Below are positions 34,485 through 43,512 of a DNA stretch of 64,000 nucleotides, one piece after another. The stretch comes from JAGQPD01 sp020426865. Its GTDB lineage: Bacteria > Planctomycetota > Planctomycetia > Pirellulales > Pirellulaceae. The stretch covers positions 1 to 64,000 of the forward strand of contig JAWKTN010000014.1 of NCBI GenBank assembly GCA_041399065.1. Direction: 5' to 3'. Each line of letters begins with the position of its first letter. Position 1 is the first letter of the stretch. The translations under genes and the position numbers were made by a program. Below the pieces are notes generated by a model. That model made no database searches and was not told where the DNA came from. It worked only from the letters and a program-made list of their open reading frames with translations.

Positions 34485-36281
34485 ATGCAGTATGCTCGCC
34501 ATGGTCTAGCGTCATTCATCGCGTTGTACGTTCTGTTGTGTTGTTGCCAAAGCGGTCGGACTGCCGAACTGGATGCCGATCGGGTTTTCGATTCAAGTCG
34601 CTTGCACGAGATCGAGCTGACGATTCCGGAGGATGACTGGAACACCTTGCGAAAACAGACCCGCATGCGTGGCGGCGGCTTTGGGGCGATGTTTGCGAAT
34701 ACGACCGACAAACCGTTCACCTATTTTAGGGGCGAACTATCGATTGACGGGGTCAAGATTTCCGACGTCGCCGTGCGTAAGAAGGGATTCATTGGTTCGC
34801 TTGATGATGTCCGGCCATCACTGAAGGTAACGTTCGACAAGTACGAGGACCAACACCCGATCGAGGGACTTGATCGGTTGACACTCAATAACAACAAGCA
34901 AGACACGGCGTTGGTGAGCCAATTCCTGTCGTACAAGATCTTCAGCAACGCAGGAGTCCACGCACCGCGAGTCAGCTTTGCCAAGGTAACAGTCAACGGC
35001 CAGTACCTCGGGATCTATTCGAATGTCGAATCGTACGACGCACCCTTTTTGAGAAATCACTACGGAGACGATAGCGGACAGCTCTATGAGGGAACGATCG
35101 CTGATTTCTATCCCAAAGCGATCGAAAGATTGGAATCCAAGACGGACACGCTTCCGGAGGACGATCCGCAACTTGTGCGATTAGCCACGATTCTGGCATC
35201 GGAAGAGGAGTTGCCGATCGAGGATTTGGAGACGCTGATCGATGTCGAGAACTTCTTGAAGTTCTGGGCCGTTGAGAGCCTGCTTGGGTTTTGGGACGGC
35301 TATACCCAAAATCAGAACAACTATTTTTGTTACGATCATCCACAGAACCAGCGGCTCTACTTCATGCCCTGGGGGGCTGACGGATGTTTCACCGCCGATG
35401 GCGGACCGTTCGGTCGATTTGGTGGCGGACCGCCGCCGGCGTCGGTACGTGCCGAATCGATGCTGGCCAACCGACTTTTCCGCACCAGCGGCATCCCCGA
35501 ACGCTATCGACAAACATTGTTGCAAGTACTTGACGCGACCTGGAACGAAGATCAGCTAGTCGCCGAGGTTGACCGGATTGAGGCACTAACAGATGGCCAG
35601 CTGCACGAACAACAAAGGTCAGATACCAACACGGCTCCCTGGGGCGGCCGGCAATTGACAATGGACGGAGTTCGCAAGTTTATCCGCGAACGACGGAATA
35701 CAGTCATACGGGAATTGCGAGACTGGCCACCGTCCATTCCACCGCAACCGCGCAAACCGATGTACACCGTCGACTTGGGATTCGCGAAAGGATCGTTTCT
35801 CACCCATTGGTCCGAGCAAACGTCCGCCGCGGCCGATGAACAGGGCGAAGTGACGATCGAATTGAATCTGCATGAACGAGACATTGTCCTGACCGACCCG
35901 ACTATCGCGTCCCATTCGATGCCAGTACCAACTTTTCCCGGGTTTGGCGGGCCTCGTGGTAACACATCCTGGACACCTCCCGCGATGATCGTCATCAAAG
36001 GCAAGCAAGACTCCAACCAAGATCAACAAGAGGTTACGCTGACGCTGATGGTGGAAGAGCAACTACTGGCGATGCCACCGAACGAGCCGGTACCGGCATC
36101 CGGTTCGATCGTTATCGGCAATGCAGCAGGTTTCGGCTTTCGACCCGACGGGCCGATGGTCAACGGCACGATCGTTTTGGTGCGATCGGGCACCAATGAC
36201 GGCGATGAAGTCCGCGGAACGTTCGACTTGCAGATATCGGAACTCCACGGTGGTATGTTCGATCAACGACGACGCCGCTAG
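34485..36281 (+). CDS. Exported CotH kinase-family protein
   Basis: The 598-residue protein has a signal peptide (1-27, ending GRTAE), then a CotH-type region (about 35-400). This contains HEIELTIPEDDWNTLRKQ, VAVRKKGFIGSL, SLKVTFDKY and LDRLTLNNNKQD near the nucleotide-binding site, APRVSFAKVTVNG.YLGIYSNVE, and FLKFWAVESLLGFWDGYTQNQNNYF with FMPWGADG. Bacterial CotH proteins are atypical protein kinases, often secreted. The C-terminal 170 residues are beta-rich, without a named domain. No operon partner is evident; the PSD1 gene starts 114 bp later on the same strand. Confidence 0.82.
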   Translation: MQYARHGLASFIALYVLLCCCQSGRTAELDADRVFDSSRLHEIELTIPEDDWNTLRKQTRMRGGGFGAMFANTTDKPFTYFRGELSIDGVKISDVAVRKKGFIGSLDDVRPSLKVTFDKYEDQHPIEGLDRLTLNNNKQDTALVSQFLSYKIFSNAGVHAPRVSFAKVTVNGQYLGIYSNVESYDAPFLRNHYGDDSGQLYEGTIADFYPKAIERLESKTDTLPEDDPQLVRLATILASEEELPIEDLETLIDVENFLKFWAVESLLGFWDGYTQNQNNYFCYDHPQNQRLYFMPWGADGCFTADGGPFGRFGGGPPPASVRAESMLANRLFRTSGIPERYRQTLLQVLDATWNEDQLVAEVDRIEALTDGQLHEQQRSDTNTAPWGGRQLTMDGVRKFIRERRNTVIRELRDWPPSIPPQPRKPMYTVDLGFAKGSFLTHWSEQTSAAADEQGEVTIELNLHERDIVLTDPTIASHSMPVPTFPGFGGPRGNTSWTPPAMIVIKGKQDSNQDQQEVTLTLMVEEQLLAMPPNEPVPASGSIVIGNAAGFGFRPDGPMVNGTIVLVRSGTNDGDEVRGTFDLQISELHGGMFDQRRRR

Positions 36282-36395
36282 GGCCGCGAGTCGTGTCGGT
36301 CGGATTGTCTTTACGCGGTCCGGTACAGGAGCGTATACTGGGGGTGTTCTGCGGCATGTCGATGTGGTCGCCCGATCGATGGTAAGGAGCTTGGA

Positions 36396-39362
36396 GTGCA
36401 CAACATGAGCAGACTGACGGCGTATCGTTGCTCAGTGTTCTTATTGTTGTGCCAATGCGGTCACGCGTTGGTCCTTGCAAATGAGTTGTTCGAGGATCGT
36501 GTACGGCCAATTCTTGAGCAGCACTGCGTGAGCTGCCATAACGACTCGGATCGAGAAGGCCAGCTTTCACTACAAACGCGGCAAGCAGCTTTCGCCGACG
36601 GTACCATTGTCGCCGGCGATGCCGCAAATAGTCGACTGTTGGAAGTCGTAGCATCGAGTGATCGTGCGACGGCCATGCCCAAAGACGCGGCACCGCTGTC
36701 CGACGAACAAATTGCCATCTTGCGGAGGTGGATCGACGAAGGGGCCGTGTGGCCCGACGGGGTGCATCTCGCGGAACCAGTCGCTGCGGATTACGAATGG
36801 TGGTCATTGAAGCCGTTGCATGATCCATCGCCACCCGCATTGAGCGACACCTGGATTCGGAATCCCATCGACGCATTCATCTTACACAAGCAAAACGAAT
36901 TGGGTCTGACTCACACCAGGCAGGCCGATCGGCGGACATTGATCCGACGACTAACGTTCGATTTGCTCGGGTTGCCACCAAGTCCCGAAGAGGTCGAACA
37001 GTTTGTCAATGACCCGGCTGCGGATGCCTACGAGAAGCTCGTCGACCGGTTGCTTGCGTCTCCACATTATGGCGAGCAATGGGCCCGGCACTGGTTGGAT
37101 GTTGTCAAGTATGCCGATACGTGCGGCTATGACAAAGACAAACTGCGTCCCAACGCGTGGCCGTATCGCGACTATGTAATTCGCGCGTTGAATGACGACA
37201 TGGCATATTCGCAATTCGTGCAGCAGCAGATTGCCGGTGATGTGTTGTTTCCCGATGATCCAAATGGAGTTGTGGCACTTGGTTTCCTGGCAACGGGCCC
37301 TTGGGACTTCATTGGTCACGTGGAGGTACCCGAATCGAAGATCGATGGCCAGGTCGCTCGAAGCCTCGATCGCGACGATGTGGTCGCCAACGTGATGAAT
37401 ACGTTCTGCAGTGTCACCGTTCAGTGCGCCCGGTGTCATCACCACAAATTTGACCCGATCACGCAACAACAATACTACGGCCTGCAAGCGGTCTTCGCTG
37501 CGATTGACAAAGCCGATCGACCCTATGATCGCGACCCGCGATTGTTTCAGCAGCGACGCGAAATGACTCGGCAATTGGCCGATGCCCGACGGGAGTTGTC
37601 GACCGTTGATCAGGAAATCAGAACTGCGGCGGGACCGCAGCTTGTGGAAATTGAGGCGAGGATTGCGGAGCTGGGAGAAAAGTCAACAGTACAAAAGGAC
37701 GCGGAATTCGGCTACCACAGCCAGATTGCTGCCGCTCCTCTGACGCCGAAGTGGGTCTCCGTCGATCTGGGTGATATTCACCGGATTGCCGCGATCGTAC
37801 TCCACCCGTGCCACGACGATTATGCACAAATCGGTGCCGGATTCGGTTTTCCCGTTCGCTTTTCCATTTCCATTTCTACCGACGGTCAAGCGTGGGATAT
37901 CGTCGATGAAAAACGAACGACGGACTATCCTAATCCAGGGATGAGGGCTTATCAGGTACGGGACCTCGAGCGGGACGCGCGCTTTGTGCGGATTGACGTG
38001 GAATGCCTGGCCGAACGACAAGATGACTACATCTTCGCACTTGCTGAACTGCAAGCGTTTGATGGGGATGGAACCAACGTGGCGCTCGGTTCGGTCGTCG
38101 CGGCCGAGGACACAATCGAGGCTCCACCACGTTGGGCTCGGACGAATCTCACTGACGGCAAATGGGCAGACGTTGGCGATCCGACCGCCGCGGCTACATT
38201 GGCGCAACGGGAAGAGGACAAGGTGGCGTTACTGGCCGGTGCCGAAACGCCCGAGCGAACCGCGCGGCGAAGCCGCTGGCAACAGCAGGTCGCATCGCTG
38301 GATGCCCATTTAAAATCCCTGCCGAAGCCCGAGATGGTATATGCCGCGGCCACGCATTTCGAACCGCAAGGAAATTTCAAACCGACAGAAGGAACGCCGC
38401 GGACCGTTCATGTGCTCCAGCGTGGCGATGTGCAAAGGCCCGCTGAGCGTGCCTTTCCCGGCACGATTTCGCTCGCCGACGATCAGGACGGGCGGTTCGA
38501 CGAGATTGATTCGGAAGCCGACCGCCGAGTAAGACTGGCGCGTTGGCTCGTCTCACCGGACAACCCGCTCGTGTGGCGTTCGATTGTCAACCGCGTGTGG
38601 CAGTATCACTTTGGACAGGGCATTGTCAGTTCACCAAACGATTTTGGGCGAATGGGAGATAGACCCTCGCATCCGGAATTGCTGGACTGGTTGGCAGTTC
38701 GTTTTCGCGACGACGGCCAGTCGCTCAAGCAGCTTCATCGATTGATCGTTACCAGCAGCGTGTATCGGCAATCGGCGGAAGATACCCCCGAGAACGCTGC
38801 CATCGATAGTGGCAATCAATTCCTGTGGCGGATGAATCGTCGCCGACTCGAAGCCGAAGAGATTCGCGATGCGATCCTCACCGTGAGTGGTTCTCTCGAC
38901 CGGACGATGGGGGGCCCGGGATACTATCTGTTTGAGCTGGAAAAAACGGAACACTCGCCGCACTACGAATATCACAAGTTCAATCCGCAGGACAAGCGGT
39001 CACATCGCCGCAGCGTCTATCGCTTTATCGTGCGTTCCCAGCCGAATCCATGGATGACCACGCTCGATTGCGCCGACTCTTCGCAAAGCACTCCCAAACG
39101 GAACGAAACGCTCACATCGTTACAGGCCCTATCGCTGCTCAACAATCGCTTCAATCTACTGATGGCCCAACAGATGGCTGACCGATTGCTACGAGAGGAC
39201 AGTTCGCTCGATCAACAGGTGAACCGGGCGATGCAACTGTTGATTCAGCGACTGCCGACCAACGACGAGCGAATTCTGTTATCGAGCTACGCGGCCGAGC
39301 ACGGCCTGGCGAACATGTGCCGGTTCTTGTTCAACCTCAGCGAGTTTGTCTATGTCGACTAG
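36396..39362 (+). CDS. PSD1 and cytochrome C domain protein with internal discoidin module (DUF1549/DUF1553)
   Basis: GTG 36396 lies 6 bases after AAGGAG; ATG 36405 is an alternative. The 988-residue protein has a signal peptide, a PSCyt1 domain with CVSCH at residue 44, DUF1549 from about 155 (NPIDAFIL...RRLTFDLLGLPP, HWLDVVKYAD) with CARCHHHKFDPI near 345, and DUF1553 from about 709 (RLARWLVSPDNPLVWRSIVNRVW, HPELLDWLA). Between them, residues about 438-580 form a discoidin-like insert (WVSVDLGDIHRIAAIVLHP, GFPVRFSISISTDGQAW), which would add sugar binding. Its stop overlaps the DUF1501 gene by 11 bp. The substrate is unknown. Confidence 0.88.
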   Translation: MHNMSRLTAYRCSVFLLLCQCGHALVLANELFEDRVRPILEQHCVSCHNDSDREGQLSLQTRQAAFADGTIVAGDAANSRLLEVVASSDRATAMPKDAAPLSDEQIAILRRWIDEGAVWPDGVHLAEPVAADYEWWSLKPLHDPSPPALSDTWIRNPIDAFILHKQNELGLTHTRQADRRTLIRRLTFDLLGLPPSPEEVEQFVNDPAADAYEKLVDRLLASPHYGEQWARHWLDVVKYADTCGYDKDKLRPNAWPYRDYVIRALNDDMAYSQFVQQQIAGDVLFPDDPNGVVALGFLATGPWDFIGHVEVPESKIDGQVARSLDRDDVVANVMNTFCSVTVQCARCHHHKFDPITQQQYYGLQAVFAAIDKADRPYDRDPRLFQQRREMTRQLADARRELSTVDQEIRTAAGPQLVEIEARIAELGEKSTVQKDAEFGYHSQIAAAPLTPKWVSVDLGDIHRIAAIVLHPCHDDYAQIGAGFGFPVRFSISISTDGQAWDIVDEKRTTDYPNPGMRAYQVRDLERDARFVRIDVECLAERQDDYIFALAELQAFDGDGTNVALGSVVAAEDTIEAPPRWARTNLTDGKWADVGDPTAAATLAQREEDKVALLAGAETPERTARRSRWQQQVASLDAHLKSLPKPEMVYAAATHFEPQGNFKPTEGTPRTVHVLQRGDVQRPAERAFPGTISLADDQDGRFDEIDSEADRRVRLARWLVSPDNPLVWRSIVNRVWQYHFGQGIVSSPNDFGRMGDRPSHPELLDWLAVRFRDDGQSLKQLHRLIVTSSVYRQSAEDTPENAAIDSGNQFLWRMNRRRLEAEEIRDAILTVSGSLDRTMGGPGYYLFELEKTEHSPHYEYHKFNPQDKRSHRRSVYRFIVRSQPNPWMTTLDCADSSQSTPKRNETLTSLQALSLLNNRFNLLMAQQMADRLLREDSSLDQQVNRAMQLLIQRLPTNDERILLSSYAAEHGLANMCRFLFNLSEFVYVD

Positions 39363-40851
39363 CAGGCGAAGAAACTGGAACGAGAATCGACACGTTGCCG
39401 TGCGTCAAGCGGAAGTAACTCGCCGGCACGCCGTTGGTTGTGGCATGGCGACATTTGGCGGATTGGCCCTATCGATGATGTTGCACAGCGAGTCCGCCGC
39501 GTCCGATGGTGCAGTGCGCGTCTTGCATCATGCGCCGCGAGCCAAGCACGTGATCCAATTGTTTATGGCGGGAGCCGCCAGTCAAATCGACTTGTGGGAT
39601 CACAAGCCGATGTTGGAAAAGTATCATGGACAACCTTCTGACTTTGGAGAACATGTCGAGGCGTTTCAGGACGGGCTTGGACCCTGGATGCGTTCGCCAT
39701 TTCAGTTTTCGCCGCACGGCAAGTGCGGCAAGATGATCAGCGAAGTTGTCGCGCCGCTGGGCGAATGTGTGGACGAGATCGCCTTCATTCACAACATGAC
39801 TGGAAAGACGGGCGTACATTCGCAAGCCACGTACTTGCAGGCTACCGGTTTTCAATTGCCCGGGTTCCCCGGCATGGGTGCATGGGTCAGTTATGCCTTG
39901 GGAGCCATCAACGACAACTTACCTACATTCGTCGTGCTACCGGACCACCGTGGCTATGCCAGCAACGGACCCAAAAATTGGGGTTCGGCGTTCTTACCCG
40001 CAAGTAATCAAGGTACAGCGATCTTTCCGCAGCGCAACAATCCGATTGAAGATTTGTTTCCGCAAGCCGAGTATGCAACGGCCAGATCGGACCGCGATGG
40101 ACTTGCCGTCTTGCAGCAACTGAATCGTCAATACGAGCATGCTCGGTCCGGCGACACGCGTTTGGATGCACGCATCCGATCGTACGAGCTTGCCGCTCGA
40201 ATGCAATTGAGCGCGCCGGAGGCGCTGGATATCTCACAGGAGCCGGAATACATTCTGAAGATGTACGGTTTGGATCGGCAGGGCGCCACGTACCCCGATG
40301 AAATCAATCCGGCTGAGGAGGCTGAATACTTCGGCCGAAAATGCTTGATTGCCAGGAGGTTCGTTGAGCGTGGCGTGCGGTTCGTGCAGATTTGGTCCGG
40401 CAACGACAATAGCTTTCCTCGTCGCAATTGGGATAGTCACGAAGATATCCAGCGCGACCATGGTCCTCTGGCGATGGGGATGGCCGTTGGTACGGCGGCG
40501 TTGTTGAAAGACCTTAAACAACGTGGACTGTTGGACGATACAATCGTCCTCTGGACGACCGAATTTGGACGGATGCCGAGCACGCAAGGCAGTAAAGGGC
40601 GCGATCATAATCCGCACGTGTTTACGAATTGGCTGTGCGGTGGCGGGATCCAAGGTGGGATCACACACGGTCCGTCCGACCAATGGGGCTATAAACCGCT
40701 CGACCGCAGCCGCCCAACTCAGGTCTACGATGTCCATGCCACGATCCTGCACTTACTGGGAGTCGATCACAAACGGCTGACCGTTCGGCACAACGGCATC
40801 GATCGACGATTGACGGACGTGCATGGCGACGTGATTGAGGCGATCATTTAA
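39352..40851 (+). CDS. DUF1501 protein, partner of the PSD1 protein
   Basis: ATG 39352 overlaps the PSD1 stop by 11 bp, showing tight coupling. The 499-residue protein starts with a twin-arginine-like signal (TRRHAVGCGMATFGGLALSM). It has the DUF1501 blocks KHVIQLFMAGAASQIDLWDHKP, FIHNMTGKTGVHSQAT, GFPGMGAWVSYALG, DDTIVLWTTEFGRMPSTQ, GRDHNPHVFTNWLCGGGIQGG and VHATILHLLGVDH. The domain belongs to the alkaline-phosphatase-like superfamily by sequence pattern. It is consistently found beside DUF1549/DUF1553 proteins; its reaction has not been shown. Confidence 0.88.
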   Translation: MSTSRRRNWNENRHVAVRQAEVTRRHAVGCGMATFGGLALSMMLHSESAASDGAVRVLHHAPRAKHVIQLFMAGAASQIDLWDHKPMLEKYHGQPSDFGEHVEAFQDGLGPWMRSPFQFSPHGKCGKMISEVVAPLGECVDEIAFIHNMTGKTGVHSQATYLQATGFQLPGFPGMGAWVSYALGAINDNLPTFVVLPDHRGYASNGPKNWGSAFLPASNQGTAIFPQRNNPIEDLFPQAEYATARSDRDGLAVLQQLNRQYEHARSGDTRLDARIRSYELAARMQLSAPEALDISQEPEYILKMYGLDRQGATYPDEINPAEEAEYFGRKCLIARRFVERGVRFVQIWSGNDNSFPRRNWDSHEDIQRDHGPLAMGMAVGTAALLKDLKQRGLLDDTIVLWTTEFGRMPSTQGSKGRDHNPHVFTNWLCGGGIQGGITHGPSDQWGYKPLDRSRPTQVYDVHATILHLLGVDHKRLTVRHNGIDRRLTDVHGDVIEAII

Positions 40852-41005
40852 ATCATGAGGCGCTACGCGATCGTCCGCTAGTGTTATTCAACCGATTCTC
40901 GTCAGCGATGCTGCCTCGCACCAGGGAACAGACCCGTGCGATAGCCTCCAATGTTCCACGGCTGACCCAGCCGTCCCTTTCAAACGAGCCACGCATTCAT
41001 CCGTA

Positions 41006-41039
41006 CTAATTTGTGGATAATACATATTCCACAAATTAG
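41006..41039. repeat. 12-bp perfect inverted repeat in the 40852-41158 gap
   Basis: CTAATTTGTGGA (41006-41017) and its exact complement (41028-41039) flank a 10-base AT-rich loop. This is an AT-rich island in GC-rich DNA between convergent genes. No T-run follows on either strand. The rest of the gap has scattered CTGGGACAG words and a direct repeat of CAGCCGTGGTGACG at 41128-41157, and no gene. Confidence 0.65.
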
Positions 41040-41158
41040 GCGCAAGGATCCTGGGGATGGGACAGTGAAGCTGGGACAGGCGGAAAACGGCTACGGCTGG
41101 GACAGCCAGGGAACTTTACCTGGGGCAGCCGTGGTGACGACTGACAGCCGTGGTGACG

Positions 41159-42682
41159 TTATTCATATCCTAGCTCGTGCAGGAGCGGGTCGAGGATCTG
41201 CAGCACAGGCGCAAGCTGGCGTTCGTAGTTTCTCCAACGTGCGACGGAACGCTGGTAAATGGGTCTGGTAATATCGTCGTACGTCGGTGTTCGGATCGCT
41301 CGTTGCGCGCTACGCTGTTCGACTTGCAGGACATCGGGTTGCCAGTCGAGTCCCAGGAAGCCAAAAATGCGCTGCGTTTCGCAAACCTGATCGGAGACGA
41401 GATCTTCGTAGCGAGCTTCGTGCGTAGGCCAAGCGAGTCGTTCACGCAAATAAATCCAATGCAGCATACAGTCGCGATAGAACCTGGCACTCTCGTCGAT
41501 CGAGATCGCCGACGCACTGCTCCAGTCCAGCGGTACCATCGTGAAGAAGTAACTGATCACGACGTCGCGGGGATCGCGCAGCGGCATGAGCACTTTCGCA
41601 TCGGGAAACAGCCGCAACGGCAGCGGCAGGTCGGGCGTCAGCATTGGGTCCTTTTCGATCAGCATGCGACCGCCGACCGGCCCCCATAGATACGCCTCGG
41701 TGAACCGAAGATACGTCTGGCGACCTGCGTCAATCTGCGCGCGATCGAACGCGCGAATCTCAATCATCGCATCCGCAACATCGGCCGGCTCGCGAACGAT
41801 CGGTGAAATGAATTGCGATGCCAACACTCCCGATTCGTCGGTACCGATGCAACGGGGATGGGCGGAGATGATCTGTTCCAGGAGTGTTGTTCCCGAGCGA
41901 GGGAAGCCGGCCATCAGAGTGATTGACATGGGATTTGCCAGTGTCGACGACGCCGTGTGCCAACGGCTCAAGTCGGCGTCGGTCGTCGATGTCGTAAGCT
42001 CCTTTTGACGTGTACGAATCGCATAGGACTTTGCCAGACTCGGTGCCGCTTGCGACGAAAGCATTGACTTGGCCAACAGTAATTCTGACCAGGCCTCGTC
42101 GAAACGCCCGACACGGTCGAGGCAGGCCGCCAGTTCGTAGCGCAGCCCCCAGTCCCATGCGTCCTCATAACGTGCCAGGTGCTGTTGAAGCCGATGGATC
42201 GCCGCGTCGAACTCGCCGCGGCGTCTTTCGATGTGGGCCAGCAGCCGCACCGGGCGCGGTGCCGCTGGGGCCAATGCCAACGATCGAGTGGCATAGTCCC
42301 AGGCTTCGCTCAATTCGTTGTTGCGTTCCAGGCAGCCGGCCAACAGCTCGTAGTTCTCGGCGTCACCGTCGCACGCAACCGCACTGCGCATGGCAGCAAC
42401 CGCCTTCTCGAATTGACCAATACTGAAGTATCGCCGCGCGATCAATCGGCAGAGTGCCGGCGAAGATTGCGCGTCATTCACAACGGTATCGAACAGTCGA
42501 CTGGCTTCTTGAACTGAGTAGACACTCCATAGCAAAAAGCCGTGCTCAGCAATCAAGTCCGGCGATGCGTTTCCGGTCGACGTGGCGGTTGCGTACAACT
42601 CCTGTGCACGCAACAGTTCGCCACGTCCGATTGCCGCCAACGCCGACTCATGAACCGCGCGCTCGCCGTCTGTCATCGACAT
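41159..42682 (-). CDS. TPR-sulfotransferase
   Basis: The 507-residue protein has an N-terminal solenoid of TPR-like helices (about 10-225, for example RYFSIGQFEKAVAAMRSAVA and AGCLERNNELSEAWDYATRSL). A C-terminal sulfotransferase domain (about 250-490) follows. The 5'-phosphosulfate loop is GFPRSGTTLLEQ at about 259-270, the 3'-phosphate site is LMPLRDPRDVVISYF, and the end carries ARYEDLVSD. It would transfer sulfate from PAPS to a protein or glycan; the acceptor is unknown. Nearby sulfatases make a sulfated-polymer theme plausible, but no operon joins them. Confidence 0.85.
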   Translation of the reverse strand: MSMTDGERAVHESALAAIGRGELLRAQELYATATSTGNASPDLIAEHGFLLWSVYSVQEASRLFDTVVNDAQSSPALCRLIARRYFSIGQFEKAVAAMRSAVACDGDAENYELLAGCLERNNELSEAWDYATRSLALAPAAPRPVRLLAHIERRRGEFDAAIHRLQQHLARYEDAWDWGLRYELAACLDRVGRFDEAWSELLLAKSMLSSQAAPSLAKSYAIRTRQKELTTSTTDADLSRWHTASSTLANPMSITLMAGFPRSGTTLLEQIISAHPRCIGTDESGVLASQFISPIVREPADVADAMIEIRAFDRAQIDAGRQTYLRFTEAYLWGPVGGRMLIEKDPMLTPDLPLPLRLFPDAKVLMPLRDPRDVVISYFFTMVPLDWSSASAISIDESARFYRDCMLHWIYLRERLAWPTHEARYEDLVSDQVCETQRIFGFLGLDWQPDVLQVEQRSAQRAIRTPTYDDITRPIYQRSVARWRNYERQLAPVLQILDPLLHELGYE

Positions 42683-42706
42683 TGAATCGATTTTCCGAAT
42701 GCCGCC

Positions 42707-43330
42707 CTACGAACGGCGTCGTCGCATGGCCAATGCACCCAATCCAGCCAGGCCGGCCAGTGCCAACGATGTCGGCTCGGGTACCACGGATTCGACAAAC
42801 GTCAAATTGTCCAGCGCTACATATGATCCAACCCCGGACACCTTAGTGAACGTCAATGTAAGCGTTTCACCAAGCGCACCACTGCCGCTGGCCGGTGAGA
42901 TGGCGGTGCGCCCCCCGTTTCCGCCTTTGGCATCACTAAAGTCGTCCCAACTGCCGCTGTCGATCAGACCGTTTGCGGAACCTTCGATCTTCCAGTCGAT
43001 CACGGTATCCCCACCTCCAGCCCACTCGTCCAGGTCGAACGACGAAATACTGACACTACCATTGGCCGAGGTAGGTGCGAAGGAGACCCAGAGCTCCGAT
43101 CCGTCCAATTGGTAAACATCTCCCCGACCATCCCAGTCGGCGTATTGGTCCCAAGCCGCCGCATTCCACGTCACCGTTGTCTGCGCCGTCGAACCATGAT
43201 CGGCAGGAACCTCGGCGTTGGTGCCACCCAAACCTTCGAGCACGACCGTGTCCGCCTGAGCAGTAGCTATGCCAAGCCCGCCGGCAGCGGCCGAAAGTGC
43301 CAGTTTTCTTTTCCAGTTTCGTACGATCAT
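42707..43330 (-). CDS. PEP-CTERM-sorted secreted protein
   Basis: The 207-residue protein has a signal peptide (1-27, ending ATAQA), a beta-sandwich-like middle (SELWVSFAPTSANGSVSISSFDLDEW, LGETLTLTFTKVSGVGSYVALDNLTF), and a C-terminal VPEPTSLALAGLAGLGALAMRRRRS, a clear PEP-CTERM signal. No dockerin loops are present. It lies 24 bp upstream of the sulfotransferase gene on the same strand, so co-expression is possible. Function is unknown. Confidence 0.85.
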   Translation of the reverse strand: MIVRNWKRKLALSAAAGGLGIATAQADTVVLEGLGGTNAEVPADHGSTAQTTVTWNAAAWDQYADWDGRGDVYQLDGSELWVSFAPTSANGSVSISSFDLDEWAGGGDTVIDWKIEGSANGLIDSGSWDDFSDAKGGNGGRTAISPASGSGALGETLTLTFTKVSGVGSYVALDNLTFVESVVPEPTSLALAGLAGLGALAMRRRRS

Positions 43331-43512
43331 GAGCAGCCCTTTTTCAATGATGTTGACGAAAGATCTTCCAACGAATTGAACTCCCCCAGTCTAAATGCCA
43401 CGGAGTCCGCTGGCAATCATTTTTCACTCTTCTTCATCAACGATTCATCCTTCTGGCCCCCGCACTCCAACACCACACACGTCCATTTCTGACGCCCCAC
43501 CCTGATAATGCA

